Below are positions 33,279 through 43,063 of a stretch of 64,000 nucleotides of DNA, in pieces. The number at the start of each line of letters is the position of its first letter. The stretch's first letter is position 1. The position numbers and the translations under genes were made by a program. The notes under the pieces were generated by a model. The model was given only the letters and a program-made list of their open reading frames with translations. It was not told where the DNA came from and ran no database searches. The stretch comes from Bradyrhizobium erythrophlei. GTDB lineage: Bacteria; Pseudomonadota; Alphaproteobacteria; Rhizobiales; Xanthobacteraceae. The DNA is taken from the NCBI RefSeq assembly GCF_900129505.1, contig NZ_LT670818.1, positions 6,729,001-6,793,000 on the forward strand, written 5' to 3'.

Positions 33279-34192
33279 TGACAAGCACAATCGTAATCGA
33301 CAAGGCCGCGCCCTCCCGTAACGTGAAATATGGCAGCATGAGCCGCGACCGCACCTGGGCGCTGCGGTGGTCCTACTTCTTTCTCACGCTGTTTGCGATC
33401 TTCTCGCTGGTGCCGCCGCTCTACATGCTGATCACCTCGCTCAAGGGCAGCGCGGAGATTTCGGCGGCGACCAATCCGTGGTGGGTGTTCCATCCGACCC
33501 TGTCCAACTACGCCGAACTGCTGACGTCGAACCAGTATTTGCGGTTCTTCCTGAACTCCGCGATGGTTTCGATCTTCGTCGTGACCATCACGATGCTGAT
33601 CAGTGTGCCGGCCGCGTTCGCGCTGGCCAGGATGCGGTTTTGGGGCTCGGCGACGCTGGCGACCGGCGTTTTCCTCACTTACCTCATTCCCGACAGCCTG
33701 CTGTTCATTCCGCTGTTCAAGATGTTCGCCGTCATCGGCGACTGGACCGGAATCCAGCTGATCAACAGGTGGTACGTCCTGTTGTTCATCTATCCCACCC
33801 TCACGGTGCCATTCTGCACCTGGATCATGATCGGCTATTTCGCCTCGATCCCGAAGGAGCTCGACGAGGCCGCCATCATCGATGGCGCGTCTTGGTTCCA
33901 AACCCTGACGCGGATCTTCATTCCGGTGGCGCTGCCGGGCCTGATCGCCGCCACCATCTTCGCCTTCACGGTGTCCTGGGCGCAATTCCTCTATCCCCTG
34001 GTGTTTACGACATCGACCGATCAGCAGGTGCTGCCCGTCGGCATCATCACCACCTTGATCAAGGGCGACGTCTTCAACTGGGGACAGATCATGACGGGCG
34101 CCTTGCTCGGCGCAGCACCTCCTCTCATCATCTACGCATTCCTGATGGACTACTACATTGCCGGGCTGACTGCCGGCGCCACAAAGGGTTGA
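33278..34192 (+). CDS. ABC importer permease 2 (MalG/UgpE-type)
   Basis: A 304-aa membrane protein. The N-terminal span [27 protein letters not shown]-like segment and C-terminal spans match MalG-type permeases. The EAA loop is [20 protein letters not shown]. Its ATG overlaps the stop of permease 1 (TGATG), so the two are made together as a heterodimer. The ATPase gene follows after a few bases. Confidence 0.9.
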   Translation: MTSTIVIDKAAPSRNVKYGSMSRDRTWALRWSYFFLTLFAIFSLVPPLYMLITSLKGSAEISAATNPWWVFHPTLSNYAELLTSNQYLRFFLNSAMVSIFVVTITMLISVPAAFALARMRFWGSATLATGVFLTYLIPDSLLFIPLFKMFAVIGDWTGIQLINRWYVLLFIYPTLTVPFCTWIMIGYFASIPKELDEAAIIDGASWFQTLTRIFIPVALPGLIAATIFAFTVSWAQFLYPLVFTTSTDQQVLPVGIITTLIKGDVFNWGQIMTGALLGAAPPLIIYAFLMDYYIAGLTAGATKG

Positions 34193-34197
34193 TGCTC

Positions 34198-35298
34198 ATG
34201 GCTGACGTGACGTTGCGTAAGGTTATCAAGCGCTACGACGAGGTAGAGGCGGTGCGCGGCATCGATCTCGACATTGCCGACCATGAGTTCGTGGTGCTGG
34301 TCGGGCCGTCTGGTTGCGGCAAGTCGACCACGCTGCGAATGATCGCAGGGCTCGAGGACATCACCGACGGCGACATCATGATCGGCGGCGACGTCGTTAA
34401 CGACGTGCCGCCGAAGGACCGCGACATCGCCATGGTGTTCCAGAACTACGCACTTTATCCGCATATGACGGTCGCGGAGAACATGTCGTTCGGCCTGCGG
34501 CTGAAGCATTATCCGAAAGCCGAGATCACGAGCCGGGTCACCGAAGCCGCCCGCATGCTCGACATCACCGACCTGATCGACCGCAAGCCGAAGCAGTTGT
34601 CCGGCGGCCAGCGCCAGCGGGTGGCGATGGGGCGCGCCATCGTACGCAACCCGAAAGTGTTTCTGTTTGACGAACCGCTATCCAACCTCGACGCCAAGCT
34701 TCGCGTCCAGATGCGGATCGAGATCAAGAAGGTGCACCAGAAGGTCCGCACCACGACGGTCTATGTCACCCACGACCAGGTCGAGGCGATGACGCTCGCC
34801 GACCGGGTCGTGGTGATGAACCATGGCCGCATCGAGCAGATCGGAACGCCCAACGATCTATATCACCACCCGGCGACGCGCTTTGTGGCCGGCTTCATCG
34901 GCTCGCCGGCGATGAATTTCGTCCCCTGCCGGCTCGAAGAGGCCGGCGGCAAACTGAACATCCGCCTGACCGACCGGATCGCGTTCCCGCTGCCGCCGGC
35001 TCGCGCGGCGCGATATCAGAACATTGCGCGAAACGAGAAATTGCTGCTGGGCCTGCGGCCGGAGCATATCAGCGAAGCCAAAATGCATCCCGAGCCCGGG
35101 GTGGAAGCCTTCGACGCGGTACTGGATGTCACCGAGCCGATGGGGATGGAGACGCTGATCTATTTCACGCTCGAAGGCGCGCAGATCTGCGGGCGGGTCA
35201 ATCCCAATGCCGGTGCACGCGACGGCGGCCCGCTTCGATTGGCAGTAGACCTCAACAATATGCACCTGCTAAACGAGGGCACCGGCGTCGTCCTTTGA
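34198..35298 (+). CDS. ABC importer ATP-binding protein (UgpC/MalK-type)
   Basis: A 366-aa ATPase. Walker A is GPSGCGKST at residues 36-44, the Q-loop is FQNYALYPH, the signature LSGGQRQR is at about 134-141, Walker B is [14 protein letters not shown], and the switch His is in YVTHDQVEA. The C-terminal part is the MalK-type regulatory domain ([12 protein letters not shown]). The ATG at 34198 is preferred to one at 34192 because of AAGGG spacing. It powers the import system encoded just upstream. Confidence 0.92.
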   Translation: MADVTLRKVIKRYDEVEAVRGIDLDIADHEFVVLVGPSGCGKSTTLRMIAGLEDITDGDIMIGGDVVNDVPPKDRDIAMVFQNYALYPHMTVAENMSFGLRLKHYPKAEITSRVTEAARMLDITDLIDRKPKQLSGGQRQRVAMGRAIVRNPKVFLFDEPLSNLDAKLRVQMRIEIKKVHQKVRTTTVYVTHDQVEAMTLADRVVVMNHGRIEQIGTPNDLYHHPATRFVAGFIGSPAMNFVPCRLEEAGGKLNIRLTDRIAFPLPPARAARYQNIARNEKLLLGLRPEHISEAKMHPEPGVEAFDAVLDVTEPMGMETLIYFTLEGAQICGRVNPNAGARDGGPLRLAVDLNNMHLLNEGTGVVL

Positions 35299-35339
35299 CG
35301 GCCGCACAACAAGAAAAGCCAGGGGCTGGGCAGGACTGA

Positions 35340-36329
35340 ATGACGACCAACAAGAAGAAAATTTTCGTCACCGAATCGATGTCGCAGCAAGGGCGGGTTC
35401 TGTTGAAGGCGCGGGACGACATCGAACTCGTTGAATTCCCCAACATGATCTCGGCCAGGGATTTCGAGGCCCTGCTGCGGGAGCAGGCGCCGGTCCATGG
35501 CGTGGCGCTCGGCGCCACTCGTTTCGGTGAACCCGAACTCGAGGCTTCCAGGGACATGAAGGTGGTGACCCGGATCGGCGTCGGCTACGACGCCGTCGAC
35601 GTCCCTGCCCTGAGCCGCCGCAAGATCCCGCTGATGGTGGCGGGCGCCGCCAATTCGCCGTCGGTCGCCGAGCAGGCGCTGTTCATGATGCTGACGCTGG
35701 CCAAGCGCGCCGTGGAAATGCATTCGATCGTCAAGAACGGCAAATGGGCGCATCGTTTGGGCATGCTGCCCTACGATCTCTTCGGCAAGACGGTGCTGAT
35801 CATCGGCTTCGGCCGCATTGGCACCCGCACCGCCAAGCGCTGTCTTGCCATGGAAATGAACGTCCTGATCTACGATCCCTACAAATCTGCCGCCGAGATC
35901 AAGGCGGCGGGCTGCGAGGGGATCGGCGATCTCGACGCGGCGCTGCCGCGCGCCGACTTCGTCAGCATCCACTGCCCGAAGACGCCGGAGACGGTCGGGA
36001 TGTTCAATGCGGCGCGATTGAAGCGCATGAAACCCACCGCCTATCTAATCAACACCGCGCGCGGCGGGATCGTCGACGAGAAAGCGCTCTACGAAGCGCT
36101 GGTGTCGGGGCAACTGGCGGGCGCGGGCCTCGACGTGTTCGAGCAGGAGCCGCCGCCGGCGGGCCACTCCCTGTTCGAACTCCCCAACGTGATCATGGCT
36201 CCGCATGTCGCCGGCGTCACGCGGGAGGCGGTCGACCGGATGAGCGAGCAGACCGCGCGCAACATCCTTAGCGCGCTCGACGGCGAGCCGATCAGGCAGA
36301 ACGTCATCAATCAGGACGTGCTCGGCTGA
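35340..36329 (+). CDS. D-2-hydroxyacid dehydrogenase family protein
   Basis: A 329-aa NAD-dependent dehydrogenase. The cofactor motif GFGRIGTRTAKRC lies near residue 157. The catalytic Arg is in the TARGGIVDEKALYEAL segment, the Glu is in LDVFEQEPPP, and the His is in IMAPHVAGVT. Family members include phosphoglycerate, glyoxylate and hydroxypyruvate reductases; the exact substrate is not determined. It follows the importer ATPase by about 40 bases and is probably in the same operon, reducing or oxidising the imported compound's product. Confidence 0.9.
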   Translation: MTTNKKKIFVTESMSQQGRVLLKARDDIELVEFPNMISARDFEALLREQAPVHGVALGATRFGEPELEASRDMKVVTRIGVGYDAVDVPALSRRKIPLMVAGAANSPSVAEQALFMMLTLAKRAVEMHSIVKNGKWAHRLGMLPYDLFGKTVLIIGFGRIGTRTAKRCLAMEMNVLIYDPYKSAAEIKAAGCEGIGDLDAALPRADFVSIHCPKTPETVGMFNAARLKRMKPTAYLINTARGGIVDEKALYEALVSGQLAGAGLDVFEQEPPPAGHSLFELPNVIMAPHVAGVTREAVDRMSEQTARNILSALDGEPIRQNVINQDVLG

Positions 36330-36393
36330 TTGCTTTTTGAGTTTTCGCCGCTAACTTCGCCGGCTTCGGGGCTTCGGGGCGGCAGGTACGAAT

Positions 36394-37818
36394 ATGGCTT
36401 TCAAGGAATATGGCAATTACGACGCGGTCGGGCTCGCCGAACTCGTCCGCAACAAGCAGGTCAGTCCTGGGGAATTGCTGGACGAAGCCGTCGCCCGCAC
36501 CGCCAAGGTCGATCCGCAGATCAATGCGGTGGTCGTAAAGCACTATGATTATGCGGAGCGGCAAATCGAAAAGGGACTTCCGGACGGTCCCTTCACCGGC
36601 GTGCCGTTTTTGCTGAAGGATCTCGATCTGCTCGAGGGCACGCGAACCACTTTCGGCGCCAGCATCTACAAGGACGATGTCGCCGACCACACCGGTACCC
36701 TGGCCGGACGGTTCCTCAGGGCCGGCGTCACCATCTTCGGCAAGAGCGCCAGTCCGGAATTCGGCCTCATGCCGACCACGGAGTCGCGCCTGCATGGTCC
36801 GACCCGCAATCCCTGGAATCCCGCGCACTCCTCGGGCGGGTCGTCGGGCGGCGCGGCCGCGGCCGTGGCGGCGCGCATTCTGCCCGTCGCGCACGCCAGT
36901 GACGGCGGCGGCTCGATCCGGATTCCGGCATCCGCTTCCGGCGTGTTCGGATTGAAGCCGACCCGCGCCCGCAATCCGCTCGGCCCGGACCGTGGCGAAG
37001 GCTGGGGCGGCTTTTCCTGCGGCCATGTCGTGAGCATCAGCGTGCGCGACAGCGCGGCGATGCTCGACGCGGTCCACGGGCCGGAGCCGTCGAGCCCCTA
37101 TGTCGCGCCACGGCCAGAGCGGCCGTTCCTCGATGAAGTCGGGCGCGATCCCGGCCGCCTGCGTATCGCATTTACCGACAAGTCGCCCTATGGCGACGCC
37201 ATCGACCCCGAGATCGCGGCCGCGACGCGGGAAATCGCGGCCCTGCTTTCGGGCCTCGGCCATCATGTCGAGGAACGCGCGCCAGTGCTCGCTGCCGATC
37301 CATCCATGGTGATGGCGACTATCGTCTCGGCCAACACCGGCTTGAGTGTGCGGATGGCGGAGGCTCGTTTTGGCCGCGCCATGACCGACCGCGATTTCGA
37401 GACGCTGACGCTGGCAAGCGCCTACAACGCGCAAAAGCAGACCGCGACCGACTACGTGGCCGCGCAACTCAGCGCGTTCCAGATCTCACGTGCGCTCGCG
37501 ACGTTCTTCGAGAACTGCGACGTGCTGCTGTGCCCGACGCTTTGCGCACCACCTTTGCGGATCGGCGAACTCGACACCATGGCGCAGGACTTGTCGGATA
37601 TTGGTCCCATCTTGCGGCGCTATATGCCGGCAACCGCCATGTTCAATATGTCCGGCCAGCCGGCGATGTCGGTCCCGCTGGCGTGGAACCGCGCCGGACT
37701 CCCCCTCGGCATGATGTTCTCGGCGCGATTCGGCGATGAGGCAACGTTGCTGCGCCTGGCGGGGCAGTTCGAACAGGAGCGCCCCTGGAAGACTAGATTA
37801 CCGCCCATTTGCGCCTAA
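36394..37818 (+). CDS. Amidase (amidase-signature family)
   Basis: A 474-aa amidase with the catalytic triad layout Lys-cisSer-Ser: VPFLLKDLD supplies Lys, and the Ser residues are in HSSGGSSGGAAAAVAAR followed by ASDGGGSIRIPAS. This family hydrolyses amide bonds in a wide range of substrates. It lies 65 bases after the dehydrogenase gene, so the importer, dehydrogenase and amidase may handle one amide-containing or related substrate. That functional link is inference. Confidence 0.9.
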   Translation: MAFKEYGNYDAVGLAELVRNKQVSPGELLDEAVARTAKVDPQINAVVVKHYDYAERQIEKGLPDGPFTGVPFLLKDLDLLEGTRTTFGASIYKDDVADHTGTLAGRFLRAGVTIFGKSASPEFGLMPTTESRLHGPTRNPWNPAHSSGGSSGGAAAAVAARILPVAHASDGGGSIRIPASASGVFGLKPTRARNPLGPDRGEGWGGFSCGHVVSISVRDSAAMLDAVHGPEPSSPYVAPRPERPFLDEVGRDPGRLRIAFTDKSPYGDAIDPEIAAATREIAALLSGLGHHVEERAPVLAADPSMVMATIVSANTGLSVRMAEARFGRAMTDRDFETLTLASAYNAQKQTATDYVAAQLSAFQISRALATFFENCDVLLCPTLCAPPLRIGELDTMAQDLSDIGPILRRYMPATAMFNMSGQPAMSVPLAWNRAGLPLGMMFSARFGDEATLLRLAGQFEQERPWKTRLPPICA

Positions 37819-37922
37819 ATCGACCAAACTCGGCCTTATTCGGCAGCGACGGATAGAATATTGTTGCAAGACCCGGCGTTCATTTTTGCCGGTCTGTTGC
37901 GTATTTTTTTGGAGGCGGGAAT

Positions 37923-38324
37923 TTGACCCAAAGCGATCCGACCGATAACGCGCTGGCAGCCATCGCCAGCATTCTCGATCACCCGGAATCTCACCGCGGG
38001 CCGGAAAAATCCGCGACCGACGATACGTCGATCGCGCCCGAGCAAAGCGCGGCCGATGGCTATTCCAGGCTTGGTCCCGGCCCTATGGCGGCGATCCGTT
38101 TCAAATGGACGGTGCGCCGAGCCGGCGATGACGAATATTACGTCGACGAGACCATCGGCGAAAACTCCGCGGCCGTGGTCACCGGCCCGATGTCGGGAGA
38201 TGGCGCCGTGAAGCTCGTGAACGAGCGCGAGAGCGAAGCGCGGCAGCGCTTTGAGGCGCTCAGAAGCGAAATGACCGGCCGCAGCGCGGCGGCGAACCTG
38301 GTCCGCAAGGACGACGATATCTAG
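37923..38324 (+). CDS. Hypothetical protein
   Basis: A 133-aa soluble protein starting at TTG 37923, with GGAGG seven bases upstream. Its middle has an AAIRFKWTVRRAGDDEYYVD segment that looks like a short beta sheet, then a charged helical C-terminus (RESEARQRFEALRSEM). The N-terminal 50 residues are low-complexity. It matches a conserved rhizobial hypothetical; function unknown. It stands alone between two other genes. Confidence 0.65.
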   Translation: MTQSDPTDNALAAIASILDHPESHRGPEKSATDDTSIAPEQSAADGYSRLGPGPMAAIRFKWTVRRAGDDEYYVDETIGENSAAVVTGPMSGDGAVKLVNERESEARQRFEALRSEMTGRSAAANLVRKDDDI

Positions 38325-38362
38325 CGCTGGTCACCCCGAACGGATTATCGGCTATCCGGGAA

Positions 38363-38875
38363 TTATTTCGGCGTTCCCAGAAAATCCTTCTTGGCGAGAT
38401 CGACGCCGCAATGGCGCAGGATGTCGTAGGCCGTCGTAACGTGGAAGAAGAACTGCGGGACGCTGAACGTCAGCAGCAGCGAATGGCCGGTGAACTCCCG
38501 TGTCGCGCCGTTTTTGAAGGTGAAGACCACTTTCCTGTCGCCGGCTTCGTCGATCGCCGCCGGCTGCAGCCCTCGCATGAAGACGACCACGGTCGCGATG
38601 CGCGCCTTCAATTCGGCAATGTCTGGCTGGGTATCCGGAAATACCGGCGGCTCCACGCTGGCCAGCAGCGCACAGGCAAGAACCGCATGGCGGTTGGCTT
38701 CCCCCACCTGACGCGTGAGATTGTACATCGTAGGGGCGAGCCGCGCATCGAGCAGAATCGCGGGATCGATCTTTTTCGCCTCGGCGTAAGCGGCAGCGTG
38801 GTCAAGCAGATCGGACAGGTTGCCAAGAAACTGCGTAAAGACATCAACTGACAACTGGTGCAGTGAAATGCTCAC
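38363..38875 (-). CDS. DUF1993-family protein
   Basis: A 170-aa protein starting at GTG 38875. It resembles DUF1993: an N-terminal helix (LSVDVFTQFLGNLSDLLDHA), ARLAPTMYNLTRQVGEANRH, and a C-terminal FSVPQFFFHVTTAYDILRHC segment ending GVDLAKKDFLG. The four-helix DinB-like fold of DUF1993 may bind a metal, but the biochemical role is not known. It converges on the preceding hypothetical gene. Confidence 0.88.
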   Translation of the reverse strand: MSISLHQLSVDVFTQFLGNLSDLLDHAAAYAEAKKIDPAILLDARLAPTMYNLTRQVGEANRHAVLACALLASVEPPVFPDTQPDIAELKARIATVVVFMRGLQPAAIDEAGDRKVVFTFKNGATREFTGHSLLLTFSVPQFFFHVTTAYDILRHCGVDLAKKDFLGTPK

Positions 38876-39068
38876 CTTGCGATCCTCTTCCCGCCGCGAA
38901 GCCCGTGGGGATTGGAATAGCAGTCAACCCCCACCTTTCGCAACGAGGCATGGCCTTGCGGCCGACGGTGCGGTTTTGAAACCGGGCATTGCCGCGATAT
39001 GATGCGGAAACGCACGCTGTGGCCCGCGGATTCCTCCGATGCCGCCTAGTGTATCCGGAGCATTCGCG

Positions 39069-39845
39069 ATGGTTCGAATTCTGTCCTGTCTTACCGCTGC
39101 CTTGCTGTTGCTGGCGGCCTCGGCACAGGCCCAGCAAGCCTCCCGCCTCGACGACATCATCAAGCGGGGCAGCCTGCGCGTGGGTCTGACCGGCGACTAT
39201 TTGCCGTTCAGTTCGCTGGACAAGGAAACCTCGAAGTTCCGCGGGTTCGACGTCGATATGGCGGAGGCGCTCGGCAAGGCGCTGGGTGTCAGGATCGAAT
39301 ATGTCCACACCGCCTGGCCGCAAATGACCAAGGATTTCGAAGCCGACAACTTCGATATCGCGATGGGCGGCGTCTCGATCACGCTCGACCGGCAGAAGAA
39401 GGGCCTGTTCTCCACGCCTATCATGCGCGAGGGCAAGACGCCGATCGCGCGCTGCGCCGACAAGACCAAATACGAGACCATCGCCGAGATCGACAAGCCC
39501 GGCACGCGCGTTATCGTCAATCCCGGCGGCACCAACGAACGCTTTGCCAGGGCCAACGTCAGGAACGCCGAAATCAAAGTCTGGAATGACAACGTCACGA
39601 TCTTCGACGAGATCGCCAAGGGCGACGCGGACCTCATGATGACCGACGCGTCGGAGACCCGGTATCAGCAGAAGCTTCACCCCGGCGTGCTCTGCGCGCT
39701 GCATCCGGACAAGCCGTTCGATTTCGCCGAAAAGGCCTATTGGATGCAGCGCGACCCCGCGCTGAACGCCTTCGTCGACCAGTGGCTGCACATCGCCATG
39801 GAAGATGGCAGTTTCAGCAAGATCTACGCCGCCTGGTTTGAATAA
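39069..39845 (+). CDS. pheC: Periplasmic cyclohexadienyl dehydratase
   Basis: A 258-aa protein with a signal peptide (ILSCLTAALLLLAASAQAQQ) and a type-3 solute-binding fold. It closely follows PheC of Pseudomonas aeruginosa as I remember it: SRLDDIIKRGSLRVGLTGDY, FDIAMGGVSITLDRQ, VIVNPGGTNERFARAN, DNVTIFDEIAKGDADLMMTD and CALHPDKPFDFAEKAYW. PheC converts prephenate or arogenate to phenylpyruvate or phenylalanine in the periplasm. An alternative is an amino-acid binding protein, but the NPGGTNERFARAN block favours PheC. The ATG at 39069 is chosen because it begins the signal peptide. Confidence 0.85.
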   Translation: MVRILSCLTAALLLLAASAQAQQASRLDDIIKRGSLRVGLTGDYLPFSSLDKETSKFRGFDVDMAEALGKALGVRIEYVHTAWPQMTKDFEADNFDIAMGGVSITLDRQKKGLFSTPIMREGKTPIARCADKTKYETIAEIDKPGTRVIVNPGGTNERFARANVRNAEIKVWNDNVTIFDEIAKGDADLMMTDASETRYQQKLHPGVLCALHPDKPFDFAEKAYWMQRDPALNAFVDQWLHIAMEDGSFSKIYAAWFE

Positions 39846-40022
39846 ATCGACTTTTCTCCAGCAATTGACCGCATTTGCGGCCCTCCATTAGACTGGGCTG
39901 CGAAGCCGTTGAACCAAAATCGCTAATCGACGACTCATATTCTGAAAGTGATGTAGGTCACGTTGCGTCGGATTGCCAAAGCGTAAGGTCGGATAGGGAT
40001 TCCACCTGCTCAGGAGGTCATG

Positions 40023-40814
40023 ATGAAGAAGCTGCTTGCTATCGCCGCGTTTCTGCTGGCGAGCACCGCTGCGCAGGCTCAGTACAGCTTCGAATATGGC
40101 GGGCGCACGATTCGCATCGATCCGGATCGCGGTACGGTTTCGATTCCGGGCGTCTACGACAACACTGGACGGCGAACCAAGCGCTCGCATAGCGATCAGG
40201 ACGGCGATCGCCCGCGCAAGCAGACCCCGCAGCAGGCCAAGGTCGATCCGCAGGCGCCCGCCGCGGACCCGGCCGCGACCGAACAGGCGCCTGCGCCAAC
40301 GAACACGCAAGGCCCGGCCTCAACGGCCACGGCGACCGTCACACCTGCAGATACCTCCACGACGACCGCTCCCCAGGCCATGCAACCTGCGGCCAGTGCA
40401 CCCGCGCCCCAGGTTCAGCAGGACGCCGCTCCCGCCGCCAGACCGGCAGCCCCCGAGATGGTCGCCACGACCGCGCCGGCACCAACGCCGCCGGCATCAG
40501 CGGTTCAAGCGGCCAATTCGCCGCTCGGCGTGTGGCTGACCGAAGAAAAGGAAGGCAGGGTCAGGATCGAGCAATGCGGCGCCAACCTCTGCGGCTATTC
40601 CGTCGATTCCAATTCGAACCAGAACGGCGAGCAGGTCCTGATCAACATGAAGCCCGGCAAGGACTCCAAATGGAGTGGCCGAATTCTCGATCCCAATTCC
40701 GGCAGCACGTATGATTCGACGATCGCGCTGAAGGGGCCTGATACGCTTCGCGTTCAGGGCTGCGCCTTCGGCGGCATGTTCTGCGGCGGCCAGACCTGGA
40801 GCCGCGTGAACTGA
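40023..40814 (+). CDS. Secreted DUF2147-domain protein with Pro/Ala-rich linker
   Basis: A 263-aa protein. A signal peptide (MKKLLAIAAFLLASTAAQAQ) precedes a YSFEYGGRTIRIDPDRGTVS segment, then a long Pro/Ala/Thr-rich linker, then a C-terminal DUF2147 domain (GVWLTEEKEGRVRIEQCGAN and GCAFGGMFCGGQTWSRV). DUF2147 is found in periplasmic proteins of unknown function. AGGAGG precedes ATG 40023 by six bases, which favours it over ATG 40020. It stands alone. Confidence 0.8.
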   Translation: MKKLLAIAAFLLASTAAQAQYSFEYGGRTIRIDPDRGTVSIPGVYDNTGRRTKRSHSDQDGDRPRKQTPQQAKVDPQAPAADPAATEQAPAPTNTQGPASTATATVTPADTSTTTAPQAMQPAASAPAPQVQQDAAPAARPAAPEMVATTAPAPTPPASAVQAANSPLGVWLTEEKEGRVRIEQCGANLCGYSVDSNSNQNGEQVLINMKPGKDSKWSGRILDPNSGSTYDSTIALKGPDTLRVQGCAFGGMFCGGQTWSRVN

Positions 40815-40961
40815 GACTTCAGTTCTGATGGGATTGGAACCGAAGCTCTCTCTATCTCATGCTTGACGTGTTTTCTTTGGGCGAACCGGTGTATCCACCT
40901 CGCATCGAGTGCGGGGCAGGCTTTCACACGAGAAACGCCGTGGCCGAGGCAAGCGGCGCTA

Positions 40962-41366
40962 CTACCCAACCTTCGCCGAATATTCCGCGTCGGTAACGGG
41001 CTCCATCCAGTCTGCGTAATTTCCGTCCAGCGATTCCTGCATCGCGATGTGGACCATGCCGGTGGTCGGCGCCCCGCCATGCCAGTGCTTTTCCCCCGGC
41101 GGAATCCAGACGACGTCGCCGGGCCGGATTTCGCGCACCGGTTCGCCGTGGGTCTGAACCCGGCCGACGCCCAAGATGACGTACAGCGTCTGGCCGAGCG
41201 GGTGCGAATGCCAATTCGTCCGCGCTCCCGGTTCGAACGCCACCCGGTTCGCGACCAGGCGCGCCGGCGCCGTGGCCGCGACGATCGGATCCTGCAGGAC
41301 TGTGCCGGTGAAATATTCCTTAGGCGCCCGGCGGGTCGGCCGCGAGCCTGCGAGATGGATATCCAT
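40962..41366 (-). CDS. Cupin-domain protein
   Basis: A 134-aa single-domain cupin. Motif 1 is RTNWHSHPLGQTLYVILG and motif 2 is GDVVWIPPGEKHWHG, which supply the metal-binding His and Glu ligands. It is like small quercetin-dioxygenase/oxalate-type or carboxymuconolactone-associated cupins; the reaction is unknown. It lies 45 bases after the RraA-family gene on the same strand, so the two are probably co-transcribed. Confidence 0.85.
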   Translation of the reverse strand: MDIHLAGSRPTRRAPKEYFTGTVLQDPIVAATAPARLVANRVAFEPGARTNWHSHPLGQTLYVILGVGRVQTHGEPVREIRPGDVVWIPPGEKHWHGGAPTTGMVHIAMQESLDGNYADWMEPVTDAEYSAKVG

Positions 41367-41411
41367 GGAGTTCCTCCTGCTGTGACGGACGCTGTTTCGC
41401 TTACGTCCTGA

Positions 41412-42110
41412 TTATTTTTTCGACGCCGCGTAGCGCGCCTTGGTCTCGGCATTCATGGGATAGAGACCCGGCAGCACCGCGCCGGCCTTCACCTCGTCGA
41501 CGATCCAGGCCTCCATGCGCTCCTGTTCGGCGCCTTCGGCCAGAACCAGATCGAGGAACGCCTGCGGGATCACCACGGCGCCATCCTGATCGGCGACGAT
41601 GACGTCGTTCGGGAAGATCGCGACGCCGCCGCAGCCGATCGGTTCGCCCCAGCCGACGAAGGTCAGTCCGGCGACCGACGGCGGCGCCGCATAACCGTCG
41701 CACCACACCGGCAGCCCGGTGCCGAGCACGCCTTCGAGATCGCGCACCACGCCATCGGTTACCAAAGCGGCCACCCCGCGCTTGACCATGCGCGCGCACA
41801 GAATGTCGCCGAAGATGCCGGCGTCGGTGATGCCCATGGCGTCGACCACGGCGATGCAGCCCTCCGGCATGGCCTCGATCGCGGTCCTCGTCGAAATCGG
41901 CGACGACCAGGATTCCGGCGTCGCCAGATCCTCGCGCGCCGGCACGAAGCGCAGCGTGAAGGCCTGCCCGACCAGCCGCTTCTGTCCCGGCCGCAGCGGC
42001 CGCGCGCCCCGCATCCAGACGTTTCGCAGGCCCTTTTTGAGCAGGACCGTGGTGATGGTGGCGGTAGTTACACCGGACAACGTCTTGATCGCTTCTGGGG
42101 TCAGGGACAT
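41412..42110 (-). CDS. RraA/HMG-aldolase-family protein
   Basis: A 232-aa protein of the RraA-like fold. A G-x-G pattern (GCIAVVDAMGITDAGIFGDI), then ARMVKRGVAALVTDGVVRDL with the R-D catalytic-type pair, and VIVADQDGAVVIPQAF are typical. Members include the RNase E inhibitor RraA and 4-hydroxy-4-methyl-2-oxoglutarate/oxaloacetate aldolases. The T-D-G-x-x-R-D arrangement and lack of an enteric context favour an aldolase-type enzyme. It is transcribed divergently from the 5-oxoprolinase genes. Confidence 0.85.
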   Translation of the reverse strand: MSLTPEAIKTLSGVTTATITTVLLKKGLRNVWMRGARPLRPGQKRLVGQAFTLRFVPAREDLATPESWSSPISTRTAIEAMPEGCIAVVDAMGITDAGIFGDILCARMVKRGVAALVTDGVVRDLEGVLGTGLPVWCDGYAAPPSVAGLTFVGWGEPIGCGGVAIFPNDVIVADQDGAVVIPQAFLDLVLAEGAEQERMEAWIVDEVKAGAVLPGLYPMNAETKARYAASKK

Positions 42111-42331
42111 CGAAAACAGAACTCCGCTTAAGGGGAATGGTCGGGCCGGCGCATCTTGCGGGGCGCGGGCATCGCGTCAAGAGGCGTTGCCGGGCCTGGC
42201 CCGACGGGCTGCATTGCAATTGCGCATCAGCCCAATTTATCGCCGGCATGTCGATTAATTTATTGAACTTGCAGGCCCATTTGGTTCAGACGAATTCCAC
42301 TTCGAAGCAAAACCGGCTAGTGTGGCAAGCC

Positions 42332-43063
42332 ATGGCCGCGACGCTCTCCCCGCCCCGTATTCTGCCAAGTGGCGACAGCGCCATCACGGTCGAATTCAGC
42401 CGCAACATCGACGATGCCGCCAACCAGCGGGTATTGGCGCTCGACCGTACGCTGGCGAATGAGCCGGTCGCGGGTGTCACAGAGACGGTGCCGACCTATC
42501 GGTCGCTGCTGGTGCATTACGATCCCGGAGCGATCGATTTCGATACGCTCGGCGAGCAGCTTGTCGCGCTCGCGCAGCGGCCGGTTCCGCCGGCGACCAA
42601 GACGCGGCGCTGGCGCATCCCTGTCGTCTATGGCGGCGAGCACGGCATCGATCTGGAGGATGTCGCCAAGGCGCTTCGGACCACCCCGGACGATATCGTG
42701 GCGCGGCACGTCGCCGGCGACTACCGCGTCGCCATGATCGGCTTCACGCCCGGCTGGTCCTATCTCAGCGGGCTCGAGAAGTTCCTGCATATGCCACGCC
42801 GGCAAAATCCGCGGCTGTTGACCCCAGCCGGCACGATCTCGATCGGCGGCGTGCAGACCGGCGTGCAATGCCTGGCCGGTCCCAGCGGCTGGCATCTCCT
42901 GGGACGGACCGCGGTGAGGACCTATTTGCTGCATCGCGATCCGATCTTCCTGCTGGAGCCCGGCGACCGCGTGAAATTCTCTCCCGTGGACGTCAAGACA
43001 TTTGCCGAACAAGACCGCGCCGCGGCGGGCGGCGAGATCGTCGCCGAGTTGATGGCGTCATGA
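42332..43063 (+). CDS. pxpB: 5-oxoprolinase subunit PxpB (KipI-like)
   Basis: A 243-aa protein of the allophanate hydrolase subunit 1 fold. The conserved core is IGFTPGWSYLSGLEKFLHMP, then LTPAGTISIGGVQTGVQC and GPSGWHLLGRTAVRTY. With PxpA and PxpC it hydrolyses 5-oxoproline (pyroglutamate) to glutamate using ATP. The ATG at 42332 is chosen; the open frame upstream looks non-coding. Its stop overlaps the pxpC start (ATGA). Confidence 0.9.
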   Translation: MAATLSPPRILPSGDSAITVEFSRNIDDAANQRVLALDRTLANEPVAGVTETVPTYRSLLVHYDPGAIDFDTLGEQLVALAQRPVPPATKTRRWRIPVVYGGEHGIDLEDVAKALRTTPDDIVARHVAGDYRVAMIGFTPGWSYLSGLEKFLHMPRRQNPRLLTPAGTISIGGVQTGVQCLAGPSGWHLLGRTAVRTYLLHRDPIFLLEPGDRVKFSPVDVKTFAEQDRAAAGGEIVAELMAS

